Positions 17,259-26,245 of a DNA stretch of 34,845 nt are shown here, in pieces. Source of the DNA: a virus. The notes beneath the pieces were generated by a model. The model was not told the DNA's origin and made no database searches. It was given only the letters and a program-made list of their open reading frames with translations. Within the stretch, counting starts at the first letter, position 1. Each line of letters begins with the position of its first letter. The position numbers were made by a program, and so were the translations under genes. The DNA lies in the IMG/VR virus record IMGVR_UViG_3300033146_004147, positions 1-34,845 of that record, one strand, 5' to 3'.

Positions 17259-20021
17259 TTATCTCATTATTCTTTCTATCTCTACATCTATATTACAATC
17301 AATAGTACCTGATGTAGTAACCAATAATAAACTTAATCTATTAACACCAACAAGAAACATATTACCTGAAGTCTCATCTATATTAGTACTATTATCAACA
17401 CCACTCAAAGAATGTACTACTGTATTAGGTCCCGAATCATCTAATACTATATGAATATCCTTGTAATAATGTTTTGTTCCTACAGTATCCTCTACTGCAA
17501 CTTTTAATTTAATAGCACTATTAGCGATAAAATTACCTATATCAAAAGTGCTTGCTACTGTAGCTGTTGCTAATGGAATGGTTACTCCTGTTCTACGTAT
17601 ATGATCATGATTAGATAAATGTCTTAATAATCCAATATCAACTTTACTATTACATTCATTACTATTATACAATTCATCAGAATCTATACCAAGAACATAA
17701 GTCGAATCATTATCTGATTCTTTTCCATCAGCAGGAGTATATGTTAATACATTATCAAACTTTTCATTACCACTCGAATATAAATGGATACTATCTGAAT
17801 TTATTAATAATAAATGAGTAACATCAATCATCCTTATTTTAGATCCTTTTTTTGAATCAAAAATATTTGTATGATTCAAGAAAGCCATTACACTATCTGA
17901 ATTCTGATCAACATTAGTTATTGTACCATAATTAACTATATTGTCATGATGTAACACAATACCATCAATACTTATAAGTCCATAGTTTATTAAAGAACCT
18001 CCAGCATTAACATATTTAGATATTACAGCATTATTATTTACAATTAATGAAGTATGGCTTGCTAATGAATTATTTGCTGTAAACTCATTCACTGTAAGGT
18101 TACCAAATTCAATTATATTATCATTAAGAGATAATTCTCTTACTCTTGTTACCGAAGTAGATAAGTTACATCTCAAACCATCAAGAGATAATCCTTCAAA
18201 TTCAACAATACCTGTTCCAAAATCTACAGTAACAGCATATTGCTTAATATCAAAAACTCCATTAGTTAAATGTTTTGGGGTTACAAAAACTTCATTAGCA
18301 GTAGAACCACCATTTGTTAAGATGCCAGCATTACCAACAAAAGGAGAATCATCTATAATATAATAACCCGAAGCTAACGCTGTGCTAATATCATTTAAAG
18401 ATGTTAAAACTGTGCTTGCTACACTACCATTGATAACAGTAACACTTGCATCAGTAATAACCTTACCTGAGCCTATAAATGAAATATATTTTAAATCTGT
18501 TTTTATAATATATTCATCAAGTACAGTTCCTATAGTAAATGTTGTTGATGTAGTCGAACTTAAATCTAAAGTTAAATATTTTATTTTATATCCTTGTAAA
18601 ATAGCAAGAACTCTTGTGATTGTTTTAACTCTCTGAGAAGATATTAATCCAGTATTAGAATCATCACCATTATTAGGATCTATATATATTGTTAAAGACT
18701 CTTGTACTACGGCTGTTAAATATCCATAAACTTCCTCATCAACATGATACTTTTCAGTTAACGTTCCACCTTGTATATTCTGAGCATTATTATGATCAAG
18801 CAATCTATTAACACCTTTATCTAAAAATGCACCAATAGAAGTGCTATTTTTGTCGTAATAATAAACATGACCATCATCTTCATTAAACACTTCAGTTCTT
18901 TCTGTAATAGCAGGCTGAAGAGTCCATGTTCCTCCAATTAACTCATACAATTTCTCTCCAACAGCAGAAGCAGGTTCAGAATTAACAATAACATAATCAC
19001 CATTAACTTGAGGGGCATAAGATATTGCAGCTACATTAGCTACAACTTCCTTAACACTACCAACACCTAAATAAATAGAAGGATTAGTTGCACCAATAGA
19101 TGCAAACTGAGCAGCATTAACATGAAACCTTTCGGTTGGTGTACCTCCTTGTAATCCCTGCATTTCATTATGATTAACAGCTATATTTTTGCCTATATCT
19201 TTAAAAATTTCATTAGTAACACTTCTATCCTGCATATAGTTATGCTTATCTGATTCACAATAAACAATAACATTATAAGGATAAGAAGATAAATTTACAG
19301 CAGTATATGAACTAGCAGCACTATCCCAATAATATAACAAATAAGAATTAGAACCTAATGGAGATTGTTCCTGTAAATAATAAGCATTACCTCCACTTGG
19401 AGTAGTACTTCCGTAAGCTTTTGTGCTATCAACTACAGATACAAAATAAGATAAATTTTTATTTTTCAAATTAGAAAATAAATTATGCTCTTCTTCTGTA
19501 GCATGATAATATTCATCAGTTGTACCTCCTTGTAAATAAATAGAATAATTGTGAGGAAACACATCTGTATTACCTAAATTAGTCCATTTATCAGATAATA
19601 AATCTGTATTACTATATAACCATACATTACCTTTACTTACAGGTGTACCTTGTATATAAACTAAATAATCTTTTGTTCTGTCAAATCCTGTTGCTGTATC
19701 CCAAACAGAACTAGTAGCATTCCATTGAACAATATCAAGATATTCTCCATTAACATTAGGACATGAAGCAGGAGGAGCAGTACACCATCCTTGTATATAT
19801 ATATCACCATCATTAGGAGATCCTGGCTCTGCTACTGGATAGCCTAAAACCTCTTCAGGAAAACGCAAGGTTTTCATCCTTTGATTATACCATATAGCAG
19901 AATCCATAACTTCTCTAAAAGTTGTTCCTCCTGCTGTTCCTGTTATAGCTTGTGCTCCATTAGCATTATATTGTCTTGCTGTTAAATTACTATCAAATGT
20001 AGCTTTCGTTACCTTACTCAT
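17259..20021 (-). CDS. Head fibre / appendage protein with three ~127-residue repeats and a beta-helix domain
   Basis: Encodes 920 residues. The N-terminus (TFREVMDSAIWYNQRMKTLR) is a helix suitable for attachment to the capsid. Three copies of an 'HN...LQGGT..E.YH' box occur at residues ~157-174 (LQGGTTDEYYH), 285-302 (LQGGTPTERFH) and 410-428 (IQGGTLTEKYH), about 127 residues apart. The segments between them hold the 'NGDY.I.....W...' type of small beta modules common in phage fibres. At ~445 a right-handed beta-helix probably starts (IYIDPNNGDDSNTG) and runs to ~720. The C-terminal ~120 residues (HIRRTGVTIPLATATVA) look like a compact beta-sandwich tip. The position between portal and MCP matches the head fibres of crAss-like phages. 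Host-surface or mucus glycan binding is an inference. Confidence 0.72.
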   Translation of the reverse strand: MSKVTKATFDSNLTARQYNANGAQAITGTAGGTTFREVMDSAIWYNQRMKTLRFPEEVLGYPVAEPGSPNDGDIYIQGWCTAPPASCPNVNGEYLDIVQWNATSSVWDTATGFDRTKDYLVYIQGTPVSKGNVWLYSNTDLLSDKWTNLGNTDVFPHNYSIYLQGGTTDEYYHATEEEHNLFSNLKNKNLSYFVSVVDSTKAYGSTTPSGGNAYYLQEQSPLGSNSYLLYYWDSAASSYTAVNLSSYPYNVIVYCESDKHNYMQDRSVTNEIFKDIGKNIAVNHNEMQGLQGGTPTERFHVNAAQFASIGATNPSIYLGVGSVKEVVANVAAISYAPQVNGDYVIVNSEPASAVGEKLYELIGGTWTLQPAITERTEVFNEDDGHVYYYDKNSTSIGAFLDKGVNRLLDHNNAQNIQGGTLTEKYHVDEEVYGYLTAVVQESLTIYIDPNNGDDSNTGLISSQRVKTITRVLAILQGYKIKYLTLDLSSTTSTTFTIGTVLDEYIIKTDLKYISFIGSGKVITDASVTVINGSVASTVLTSLNDISTALASGYYIIDDSPFVGNAGILTNGGSTANEVFVTPKHLTNGVFDIKQYAVTVDFGTGIVEFEGLSLDGLRCNLSTSVTRVRELSLNDNIIEFGNLTVNEFTANNSLASHTSLIVNNNAVISKYVNAGGSLINYGLISIDGIVLHHDNIVNYGTITNVDQNSDSVMAFLNHTNIFDSKKGSKIRMIDVTHLLLINSDSIHLYSSGNEKFDNVLTYTPADGKESDNDSTYVLGIDSDELYNSNECNSKVDIGLLRHLSNHDHIRRTGVTIPLATATVASTFDIGNFIANSAIKLKVAVEDTVGTKHYYKDIHIVLDDSGPNTVVHSLSGVDNSTNIDETSGNMFLVGVNRLSLLLVTTSGTIDCNIDVEIERIMR

Positions 20022-20036
20022 CTCGTTTATTTTACT

Positions 20037-20051
20037 TATTAATAATACTAA
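20037..20051 (-). promoter_or_regulatory. Leader motif A (TTAGTATTATTAATA), before head fibre
   Basis: Lies 15 bases before the head-fibre ATG, inside an 86-base intergenic gap that holds nothing else I can recognise. Confidence 0.5.
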
Positions 20052-20107
20052 AAGGTTATAAATTCACTACCGCTTCTTCTTGATGGTTTAAAAATAATAA
20101 TACAATT

Positions 20108-21139
20108 TTAACAATACGAACTATTAACTATATGATCAGTTATTTCAAATTTCGCTATATCACTAAGTTTAACACCTGTAAGTACTGTTCTTAAATATGT
20201 AGTGCCAATTCTAATGTCATATTCTACAGAATAAATAGTATCATAAAATTCATCTCCATCATTATTAGTAACTACGATAGAAGAAAAATTAGGTATATAA
20301 GAGTGATCTCCAGACAGTCCGTAAAATCTCCCGAATAAAGAAGCATATGCTATAGTTGGCGTAAATAATACATTATATCTAACACTATCAACTATCATTA
20401 AATTTCTATATCCTTCATAAGATAACACATTTCCCGATAATGTCAATCTATGACTAACAATTTCAGTTATAGTAAATACTTTACTCTCATAAGTACTATC
20501 ATCTAAAGAGTGACCTAATTCAACGTTCATACCAACAGATAATCCATTCACGTCACTTAATATTACTTGATTGGCTGAAAGATCTGAAAAGTCAATATGA
20601 TAAACAGTATCACAAATAATCAAAGACTTAGGAACAGAATTATCATTACAAACTTCAGTAAAATAATCATTATTATAATCATTATTATAATCTCCAACGA
20701 TACATCCATCATCACCATTGGATCCTGAATTATAAACAGTTTCACATCTTTCAATAATAAACTGCTTATCTATACCCTTTTTACAAGTTTTAATACTATC
20801 TATAGTAGTTCTTAAACATGAAAATAATTTATTAAAATAACCAACATATTTCTCTTCAACATCTGTATCTATTACTACAGGCAAATATTCTTCATCAGTA
20901 ATTGATATATCACATGCATAAATAGGATTATCATTAAATAACTCAGTTAATGTCTCTATAATAACATACAGTTTAGTCATTTGGTTATACAAAACATCTA
21001 ACCTTCCAGTTCTTCCAACAAACATTGTATCATTAGAAAATCTATGAGTTAAACATGCATGTAACTCCTTAGCGTAAAGATATTCTGTATAAATGTCTTT
21101 ATATGAATAATATTGAGGGATATTTGAAGTTATAATCAT
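20108..21139 (-). CDS. Unrecognised structural-block protein, helical N-half and beta C-half
   Basis: Encodes 343 residues and I do not recognise the family. Residues 1-130 are mainly helical with several Cys (YLYAKELHACLTHRF, KLFSCLRTTIDSIKTCKKG). A short Asn/Asp/Tyr-rich linker follows (GDYNNDYNNDYF). Residues ~180-230 form a small beta domain that reads like a tail-tube or hub OB-type fold (LSANQVILSDVNGLSVGMNV). It ends in a Cys (VNSSYC). It sits 17 bases after the 463-residue gene, with the TTAGTAATATTAATA leader motif at 21142-21156 only 2 bases upstream of its ATG. Since it lies between portal and head fibre, it may be a vertex or head-fibre base protein, but that rests on position only. 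Confidence 0.5.
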   Translation of the reverse strand: MIITSNIPQYYSYKDIYTEYLYAKELHACLTHRFSNDTMFVGRTGRLDVLYNQMTKLYVIIETLTELFNDNPIYACDISITDEEYLPVVIDTDVEEKYVGYFNKLFSCLRTTIDSIKTCKKGIDKQFIIERCETVYNSGSNGDDGCIVGDYNNDYNNDYFTEVCNDNSVPKSLIICDTVYHIDFSDLSANQVILSDVNGLSVGMNVELGHSLDDSTYESKVFTITEIVSHRLTLSGNVLSYEGYRNLMIVDSVRYNVLFTPTIAYASLFGRFYGLSGDHSYIPNFSSIVVTNNDGDEFYDTIYSVEYDIRIGTTYLRTVLTGVKLSDIAKFEITDHIVNSSYC

Positions 21140-21141
21140 TA

Positions 21142-21156
21142 TATTAATATTACTAA
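21142..21156 (-). promoter_or_regulatory. Leader motif A (TTAGTAATATTAATA), before the 343-residue gene
   Basis: Fills almost the entire gap between the stop of the 463-residue gene and the ATG of the 343-residue gene. Confidence 0.5.
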
Positions 21157-22548
21157 TTAATCACAGTTTTTACATCTCTGGTCCACAGTACTCATAATTC
21201 TTGCAGTCTCTTGTAAATTATTATTACAGAAAGCTACGCCTGCAGCCATTTTCTTTTGTTTAAGAGCTACCCATGTATCAAAACTAAACTTCTCGCAAGG
21301 GACCTCACAATTATTAATACTATCGATAATAGCATCACGTAATTGATAAGTAATTAAATGAGCATCTTCAGCCATATAACCTTCAATAACAGTAGAACCT
21401 GCAGGATTAACAACATTTCTAAATGTTCCTATATTTTTAAGATAATCAATAGCGCTTACTTCACTAAAATATCGCAATACGAAATTACGTTTATCAGTTA
21501 TATTTGTAAGATCATAATACTGAACACCTCCAGATACAATTACATTAGTATAAGTAGTATAATCAACTATTATATCTGATGTTGTCTGTCTATACTCTTC
21601 AACTAAATTACCATCTTCATCAATATATTGAAAATAGAAAATAGAACCTTTCATAAATGTACTTGTCCCTGGCATAGCACTCATCATTTCTGTAAGATAT
21701 GGTATATCATAATAATAAGTTTTGTATACGCCATCTAATTTAACTTTACCATCAACAATATTAATTAGTCGCTGATACAGCAAAGGGTAAGTAACTTCTG
21801 TTTGAAAATTGAATCCTAAATCATTTACATATTCAACAACAACAGTTATATCTGTATATATTTCTGTTTCATTACAATCACTATCACCATGATGACAAGG
21901 CAATGAAGTTAAATCATATTCCCATATACCATCACTCTCATGATCACCATCAAAAATAATCTGTTCAATAAATTTACCATTATCAATATCAAAGCCAACA
22001 TAAGTCATAATAAGCTTCTTTCTATAATAAGAAGGATTGAGATCTAATAAAGAACTATTATATGGCGGATGAACTTTAGAATGTTCGTCACTAATATAAA
22101 GAATATCATTAGCTTCATTATATTTAAGCTGCATAACATATTCTCTACTATAATTATTATCTAAATAACCATTATTAGTTAGTACTCCATATTTTCTTTT
22201 GCTCATAACATTCTTGCCATCAAGACATCTATCGTCACAAGCACAATGACCATTATCATCACAAGAACTTTTATAAAACTCATATTCATAACCAAATAAT
22301 TCATAAGCTAACACAAGTTCGTATTCAGTATATGCATCTATAACTACTGTTGCATCTGTCCATACAGATGTGCATGTTCCAGCATTTAAAGTATGAGGGT
22401 TAACAAATATATCATCAAGACAAGTATCTGTTAAATTATAATCAGGAGCACTTTCGTCAACTAATATACTATATAATGATAAAATATTATCATAAGTTCC
22501 ACTATCATAAGCAGTAATTACATCTGCTATTGGTCTTTTATAAGCCAT
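21157..22548 (-). CDS. Unrecognised Cys-rich structural-block protein directly downstream of portal
   Basis: Encodes 463 residues of a family I do not recognise. It starts 3 bases after the portal stop, so it is probably co-translated. A Cys cluster at ~105-125 (SCDDNGHCACDDRCLDG), a second at ~225 (PCHHGDSDCNE) and a closing CKNCD suggest metal binding or disulphides, odd for a cytoplasmically assembled virion protein. A similar CDCCDR string occurs in the muzzle protein. The middle has beta-rich segments with 'FYFQYIDEDGNLVEEYR' style, like immunoglobulin/fibronectin-type virion modules. The C-terminal 60 residues are helical (FDTWVALKQKKMAAGVAFCN). The position suggests a head-vertex or fibre-attachment protein; no function is shown by the sequence. 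Confidence 0.55.
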   Translation of the reverse strand: MAYKRPIADVITAYDSGTYDNILSLYSILVDESAPDYNLTDTCLDDIFVNPHTLNAGTCTSVWTDATVVIDAYTEYELVLAYELFGYEYEFYKSSCDDNGHCACDDRCLDGKNVMSKRKYGVLTNNGYLDNNYSREYVMQLKYNEANDILYISDEHSKVHPPYNSSLLDLNPSYYRKKLIMTYVGFDIDNGKFIEQIIFDGDHESDGIWEYDLTSLPCHHGDSDCNETEIYTDITVVVEYVNDLGFNFQTEVTYPLLYQRLINIVDGKVKLDGVYKTYYYDIPYLTEMMSAMPGTSTFMKGSIFYFQYIDEDGNLVEEYRQTTSDIIVDYTTYTNVIVSGGVQYYDLTNITDKRNFVLRYFSEVSAIDYLKNIGTFRNVVNPAGSTVIEGYMAEDAHLITYQLRDAIIDSINNCEVPCEKFSFDTWVALKQKKMAAGVAFCNNNLQETARIMSTVDQRCKNCD

Positions 22549-22551
22549 CTT

Positions 22552-24843
22552 TTATACTTTTAAATTTCTTACTTCTTTTGCATTACCATCAGACATTAAT
22601 AATTGAGCTTGCTCCAATTTAGTTCTTTGTTTAACTTCTTGAATAGTATCTTCTTTATATTCTTTATCGTTTTGAGTTTTCTCTTTATCATTAGCGATTT
22701 TAGCAGCTACTTCTCGCTCTTTAATATCTATCTTTCGTTTTTCATTATCAAGCATTTTATTTTCTAACAATTCTAACTTCTTAGCCATCTCTTTATTTTG
22801 CTCTGCAAGATCTTGTGCCTGCTTCATAGTCTGATCTAACTGCTGTCTTGTTTTTTCAAGGATATTATCTTCCTCTTCTTTTTCTTTTATCCCTTCTTCA
22901 GCAATGCGGTTAAGCTCATACGTACTTGTAGCACTACCAGCCTCCAAAGCTCTCATTGGTTTCATTATACCATTAGAAGCAAAATTATCTATCATAGAAA
23001 TTAATTTTTGCTTATTAACAGTATCCATATCATCTCTACGTATAGAAACAATAAATTGTGAAGGTAGATACGATTCAGGCAGATGATTAAAAACAACTTT
23101 ATTTGCACCATTATAATAAGCACCACTAAAACCATCAGGGAAAGCTATCTTTGTATTATCTAACAATAAAGTCAATGCCTTTCCAATAACATTATCAAGA
23201 GCTTTAAAATAATGTTTATTAGAATAACTTATCATAGTTACTCCTGTTTTAACATTACTAACAGCTTCTCGTTGTTCAACGATACCTCTCATCGTTGGAT
23301 TAATACCTGCAATCAAATCAGCTTCCTGATCAAGTTTCATTAATATTGTATCAATAGCGTTAAGCATATTTCCATCAACGCCACCATCAGAACTTCCATA
23401 ATGCTGAAAAAGATTAGCTCCAGGCAATGTAGGATCAACCAAATCTTTACCTTGCTTACTTATAGCTATCCATGATTTTACTCGTTCCATCATATCTTTA
23501 CCAAGAAATGTAGGAATAGCTGCAACATTCAATCGTGATGAATTTACACTTGAATTAGCTATAAGATTCTCTCTATGGAATTTAATTATATCTATAAAAT
23601 CCTGAACATCTAACATCTTATATGCTATAGATGTAGGTTTTCTCATATATTCATTAAAACTAACACCATGATAAGTAAACTGTACTTTTGAAGGATTTAA
23701 TGTATTACGTTTAGCATCTTTGTCAAGACCTACATTTACATAATAATAATTACCTATTCTATATCCTGAGTATCTTGCTTCAACAAAACGTGTCTCTTTT
23801 TTCTTCTTACCTAAAGAATGTAATACTTTATCAACAATATTATTAAAATCTAATTTTACCTCTTTAGCCTCTTTATATTCAACATGAACAACCTCAACTA
23901 TATCACCCATAAACTGACCGTAATTCTCATAAAAGAATTCACCATCATAGAAAGAAGTATTCCCTGCATTACCATAATCAACAGCATTTATAGGCATAAC
24001 TCTACCTTGTAATCTTTGCTGTGCAGCTCCAACAAGTTGTTTGTCTGTAAGAAATTCAATTTTCTGTTCTCTATTCATATACTGACCAAGCTCAATTAAT
24101 ATCTGATGTTTAGTCATATAACGTCTATGAACAATAGCAGGAGATGTCTCTATGTCTCTTGACTGTTTACTTTTTCTGTAAAAAGTATCTTCAGATAAAC
24201 ATATATCAAATCCAGGATATTCACCTTTTCTATTTTTTGTTTCTTTAAAAACAGATTCAGCATCAGTTAATATATTTCGAAAAAACTCTTCTTTAAATAA
24301 ATCAAAATTAAAGTCAGTATTTTTCATATACATATTAGAAATATCTTGTGCAGACTTCTGAAAAGAACTAATAAAATCAGTACCATCTTTTAATTGATTA
24401 AAAGTATCTTTTAATATTTTATTCTCCTCCTCTTTATCAGAAGTATTTATATACCTACTAAGCATAGAATCGATCTTACTTTTTCTAAAGTTTAAAGCCT
24501 CTTCCGTTTCTTTGTCAATAGTATCTTTATCTATAGGGAAAACCTGAGCATCTAAATCTTGACTAAGCATTAATCCAGTAAGAATATCTATGCGTGAAGA
24601 TATTGTTGGGGTGAATTTTAATGCTGCAGGTGTACCTATACCATAGTTATCCTCTAAATATGCATAATCTTTATTATTCCTGTACCCGAAATAATAACCT
24701 CTTGCTTTTCGTATATCAGCCTTATCATAAACATATCGACCAATATAATAATCCATCTTTTGTTTTATAGCCTCAACAGAAGAACTGCTTTTAGAATTAA
24801 CTTTAGCTGGCTCTCCGTATATTTTATTCTTATCTTCACGCAT
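22552..24843 (-). CDS. Portal protein (crAss-like)
   Basis: Encodes 763 residues, the large size usual for crAss-like portals. N-terminal segments YYIGRYVYDKADIRKARGYY, KFTPTISSRIDILTGLMLSQ and a conserved wing region match that family. The stem/crown part includes RGIVEQREAVSNVKTGVTMI, which is typical of portal proteins near the tunnel loop. After about residue 650 the chain is a long charged coiled coil (KEEEDNILEKTRQQLDQTMK ... REVAAKIANDKEKTQNDKEY) forming the barrel/tail end. It forms the dodecameric channel for DNA entry and exit and the docking site for terminase and the ring proteins. It lies 11 bases after the double-GroES gene and is followed at 3 bases by the 463-residue gene, all in one operon. 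Confidence 0.88.
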   Translation of the reverse strand: MREDKNKIYGEPAKVNSKSSSSVEAIKQKMDYYIGRYVYDKADIRKARGYYFGYRNNKDYAYLEDNYGIGTPAALKFTPTISSRIDILTGLMLSQDLDAQVFPIDKDTIDKETEEALNFRKSKIDSMLSRYINTSDKEEENKILKDTFNQLKDGTDFISSFQKSAQDISNMYMKNTDFNFDLFKEEFFRNILTDAESVFKETKNRKGEYPGFDICLSEDTFYRKSKQSRDIETSPAIVHRRYMTKHQILIELGQYMNREQKIEFLTDKQLVGAAQQRLQGRVMPINAVDYGNAGNTSFYDGEFFYENYGQFMGDIVEVVHVEYKEAKEVKLDFNNIVDKVLHSLGKKKKETRFVEARYSGYRIGNYYYVNVGLDKDAKRNTLNPSKVQFTYHGVSFNEYMRKPTSIAYKMLDVQDFIDIIKFHRENLIANSSVNSSRLNVAAIPTFLGKDMMERVKSWIAISKQGKDLVDPTLPGANLFQHYGSSDGGVDGNMLNAIDTILMKLDQEADLIAGINPTMRGIVEQREAVSNVKTGVTMISYSNKHYFKALDNVIGKALTLLLDNTKIAFPDGFSGAYYNGANKVVFNHLPESYLPSQFIVSIRRDDMDTVNKQKLISMIDNFASNGIMKPMRALEAGSATSTYELNRIAEEGIKEKEEEDNILEKTRQQLDQTMKQAQDLAEQNKEMAKKLELLENKMLDNEKRKIDIKEREVAAKIANDKEKTQNDKEYKEDTIQEVKQRTKLEQAQLLMSDGNAKEVRNLKV

Positions 24844-24854
24844 ATTATAGACTT

Positions 24855-25475
24855 TTAAGGTCTGTATTCAAATTTTATATACATAGGTTTAATAATTCTA
24901 TATTGTCCTACTCCTTTTAGTTCATCAATACTAAGACCTACATCTTTAGGGTAATAAATAACATCCCCTTCTTTATATCCTGCTTTCTTAGCATCTTTAC
25001 TTAACCTTACAATTTTTCCTTTACTTAAATCTCTCTCGGTTCCATAATTAACATCTGCATCATCAGGAATATATACTCCTTTTGATTCTAATTCTTTTTT
25101 CTCTTCAGTCTCATCAACTAAAATTCTATCACCAAGAGTCATTACACTTTCTACTTTCATACCTGACATTTTTGAATAAACACTTACATTATCTTCATCT
25201 ACTAATTTATATGTATTCTTTTCATCTTTTGTAAGAACAATATAATCTGCAGCCATGCTATATAACACATAGTCACCTTTTTTAATCTGAGTAACATCAG
25301 GCCCAATAGCAATAACTTTTCCAAAATAATTCAAAGGATTATTCGGATCATGTTTAAAATCATTTTTGTTAGGCATAAAAACACCTCTTTCTTTAGAATT
25401 AGGAATTTTCATTAACTTAACAAGCACCATACTCTGTTTAGGTACAATACTTTTTACATCTACTTTATTTACCAT
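24855..25475 (-). CDS. Tandem GroES-like co-chaperonin (two Cpn10 domains)
   Basis: Encodes 206 residues, about twice a normal GroES (~97). Domain 1 (residues ~8-101) has LVKLMKIPNSKERGVFMPN, FGKVIAIGPDV and IKKGDYVLY. Domain 2 (~109-201) has TLGDRILVDETEE, SKGVYIPDDAD, SKGKIVRLS and YKEGDVIYY, ending YRIIKPMYI. Each shows the Cpn10 order: first strand, mobile loop with a hydrophobic tripeptide (VFM and VYI, where E. coli has IVL), G-x-V-x-x-x-G strand, then K-x-G-D-x-V-x-Y. Tandem Cpn10 proteins are known in chloroplasts (Cpn20); phage co-chaperonins such as T4 gp31 are single-domain. The gene lies between small membrane genes and portal in the virion operon, and a GroEL gene lies 3 kb away, so it likely serves capsid folding. 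It carries both leader motifs upstream. The name groES is by similarity only. Confidence 0.88.
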   Translation of the reverse strand: MVNKVDVKSIVPKQSMVLVKLMKIPNSKERGVFMPNKNDFKHDPNNPLNYFGKVIAIGPDVTQIKKGDYVLYSMAADYIVLTKDEKNTYKLVDEDNVSVYSKMSGMKVESVMTLGDRILVDETEEKKELESKGVYIPDDADVNYGTERDLSKGKIVRLSKDAKKAGYKEGDVIYYPKDVGLSIDELKGVGQYRIIKPMYIKFEYRP

Positions 25476-25476
25476 A

Positions 25477-25490
25477 CTACATCTACATTT
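25477..25490 (-). promoter_or_regulatory. Leader motif B (AAATGTAGATGTAG), double GroES gene
   Basis: Variant with GAT in place of AAT, 1 base before the ATG. Confidence 0.4.
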
Positions 25491-25494
25491 AATA

Positions 25495-25509
25495 TATTAA
25501 TATTACTAA
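25495..25509 (-). promoter_or_regulatory. Leader motif A (TTAGTAATATTAATA), before double GroES
   Basis: Lies 19 bases before the GroES ATG and directly upstream of a motif B copy, the only gene with both. Confidence 0.5.
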
Positions 25510-25517
25510 AATCAACT

Positions 25518-25964
25518 TTATTTAAATGACAATATACCTACAATTAAAATAGCAGAACCAATACCTCCATAAAGAATTACATTTTTCTTTATTTTAAGTT
25601 GTTCATTCAACCACTGATTCTCAGCATATATTATATTGTATTTATCTTCACTATTATTAATAATAATAGAAGCATCCTTACATTTCTTAACATACTCTTT
25701 GTTAGCTTTTAAACTATAAAACAAAGCTTTACTTCTCATTTTATCTACAGAATCTAACCTCAAATTCTCTTTTGTAAGATAATGAAGTTTTACAAATTTT
25801 TTATTAGCATTAATAATACTTCTATAATCCGTGAGAATAAATGTATCTTTTTTATAAAAAATAATTTTATTGGATACAGGATTATTAATCAATAGTTTCT
25901 TCTGTCCATAAGTTAATGTTATCATCAATAGTACCATTAACAATACCGTCAATACCTTTCTCAT
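25518..25964 (-). CDS. Small exported membrane protein, possible spanin partner
   Basis: I chose the ATG at 25964 (148 residues) because it begins a clean signal-like sequence (MRKVLTVLLMVLLMITLTYG, then QKK). An in-frame ATG at 26021 would add 19 basic residues. The mature part is charged and predicted helical, with repeated Lys/Asn and the pattern expected of a coiled coil near 95-120. A second hydrophobic segment closes the protein (VILYGGIGSAILIVGIL). A signal sequence plus a C-terminal membrane segment recalls one-component spanins such as T1 gp11, but no lipobox cysteine is present. It overlaps the end of the 116-residue gene by 80 bases in another frame, as Rz/Rz1 pairs often do. A lysis role is inference. 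Confidence 0.55.
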   Translation of the reverse strand: MRKVLTVLLMVLLMITLTYGQKKLLINNPVSNKIIFYKKDTFILTDYRSIINANKKFVKLHYLTKENLRLDSVDKMRSKALFYSLKANKEYVKKCKDASIIINNSEDKYNIIYAENQWLNEQLKIKKNVILYGGIGSAILIVGILSFK

Positions 25965-26235
25965 AATCTTCTTTATTTTGTTTACCTTGTTCTTTATCAT
26001 ATGCATCAACCATCGATACATAAAAAATCATTGAATCTTTATATTGTTTTATTAAAGAGTCTCTTAATAACATATCTTTTTTATTTACAGCAATAATAGA
26101 ATCTTTTTCAGCAATAGCTTTATTTAATTTATCTTCTCTATTTGCACCATATCTCGTATCATAAATAATAATTAATACAGATACAATAATCAATAATACT
26201 ACGCAAATCTTTAATATTTTATAAAATCTATTCAT
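25885..26235 (-). CDS. Small N-terminally anchored coiled-coil protein, possible i-spanin-like
   Basis: Encodes 116 residues. A single membrane segment near the N-terminus (ILKICVVLLIIVSVLIIIYD, residues ~7-26) is preceded by few positive residues. A hydrophilic, coiled-coil-like region follows (EDKLNKAIAEKDSIIAVNKK, LLRDSLIKQYKDSM) with an acidic end. This is the layout of an inner-membrane spanin subunit. It starts 10 bases after the TerL stop and its 3' part overlaps the next gene in a different frame. The pair between terminase and GroES could be a two-gene lysis cassette, but no holin or endolysin is visible nearby, so another envelope role is possible. Confidence 0.58.
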   Translation of the reverse strand: MNRFYKILKICVVLLIIVSVLIIIYDTRYGANREDKLNKAIAEKDSIIAVNKKDMLLRDSLIKQYKDSMIFYVSMVDAYDKEQGKQNKEDYEKGIDGIVNGTIDDNINLWTEETID

Positions 26236-26245
26236 AATAATTAAT

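Noticed and set aside
20640-20700. AT-rich near-repeats (attattataatc) that look like a tandem repeat
   Set aside because: They encode the Asn/Asp/Tyr linker GDYNNDYNNDYF of the 343-residue protein, and two short copies are not enough for a repeat element.
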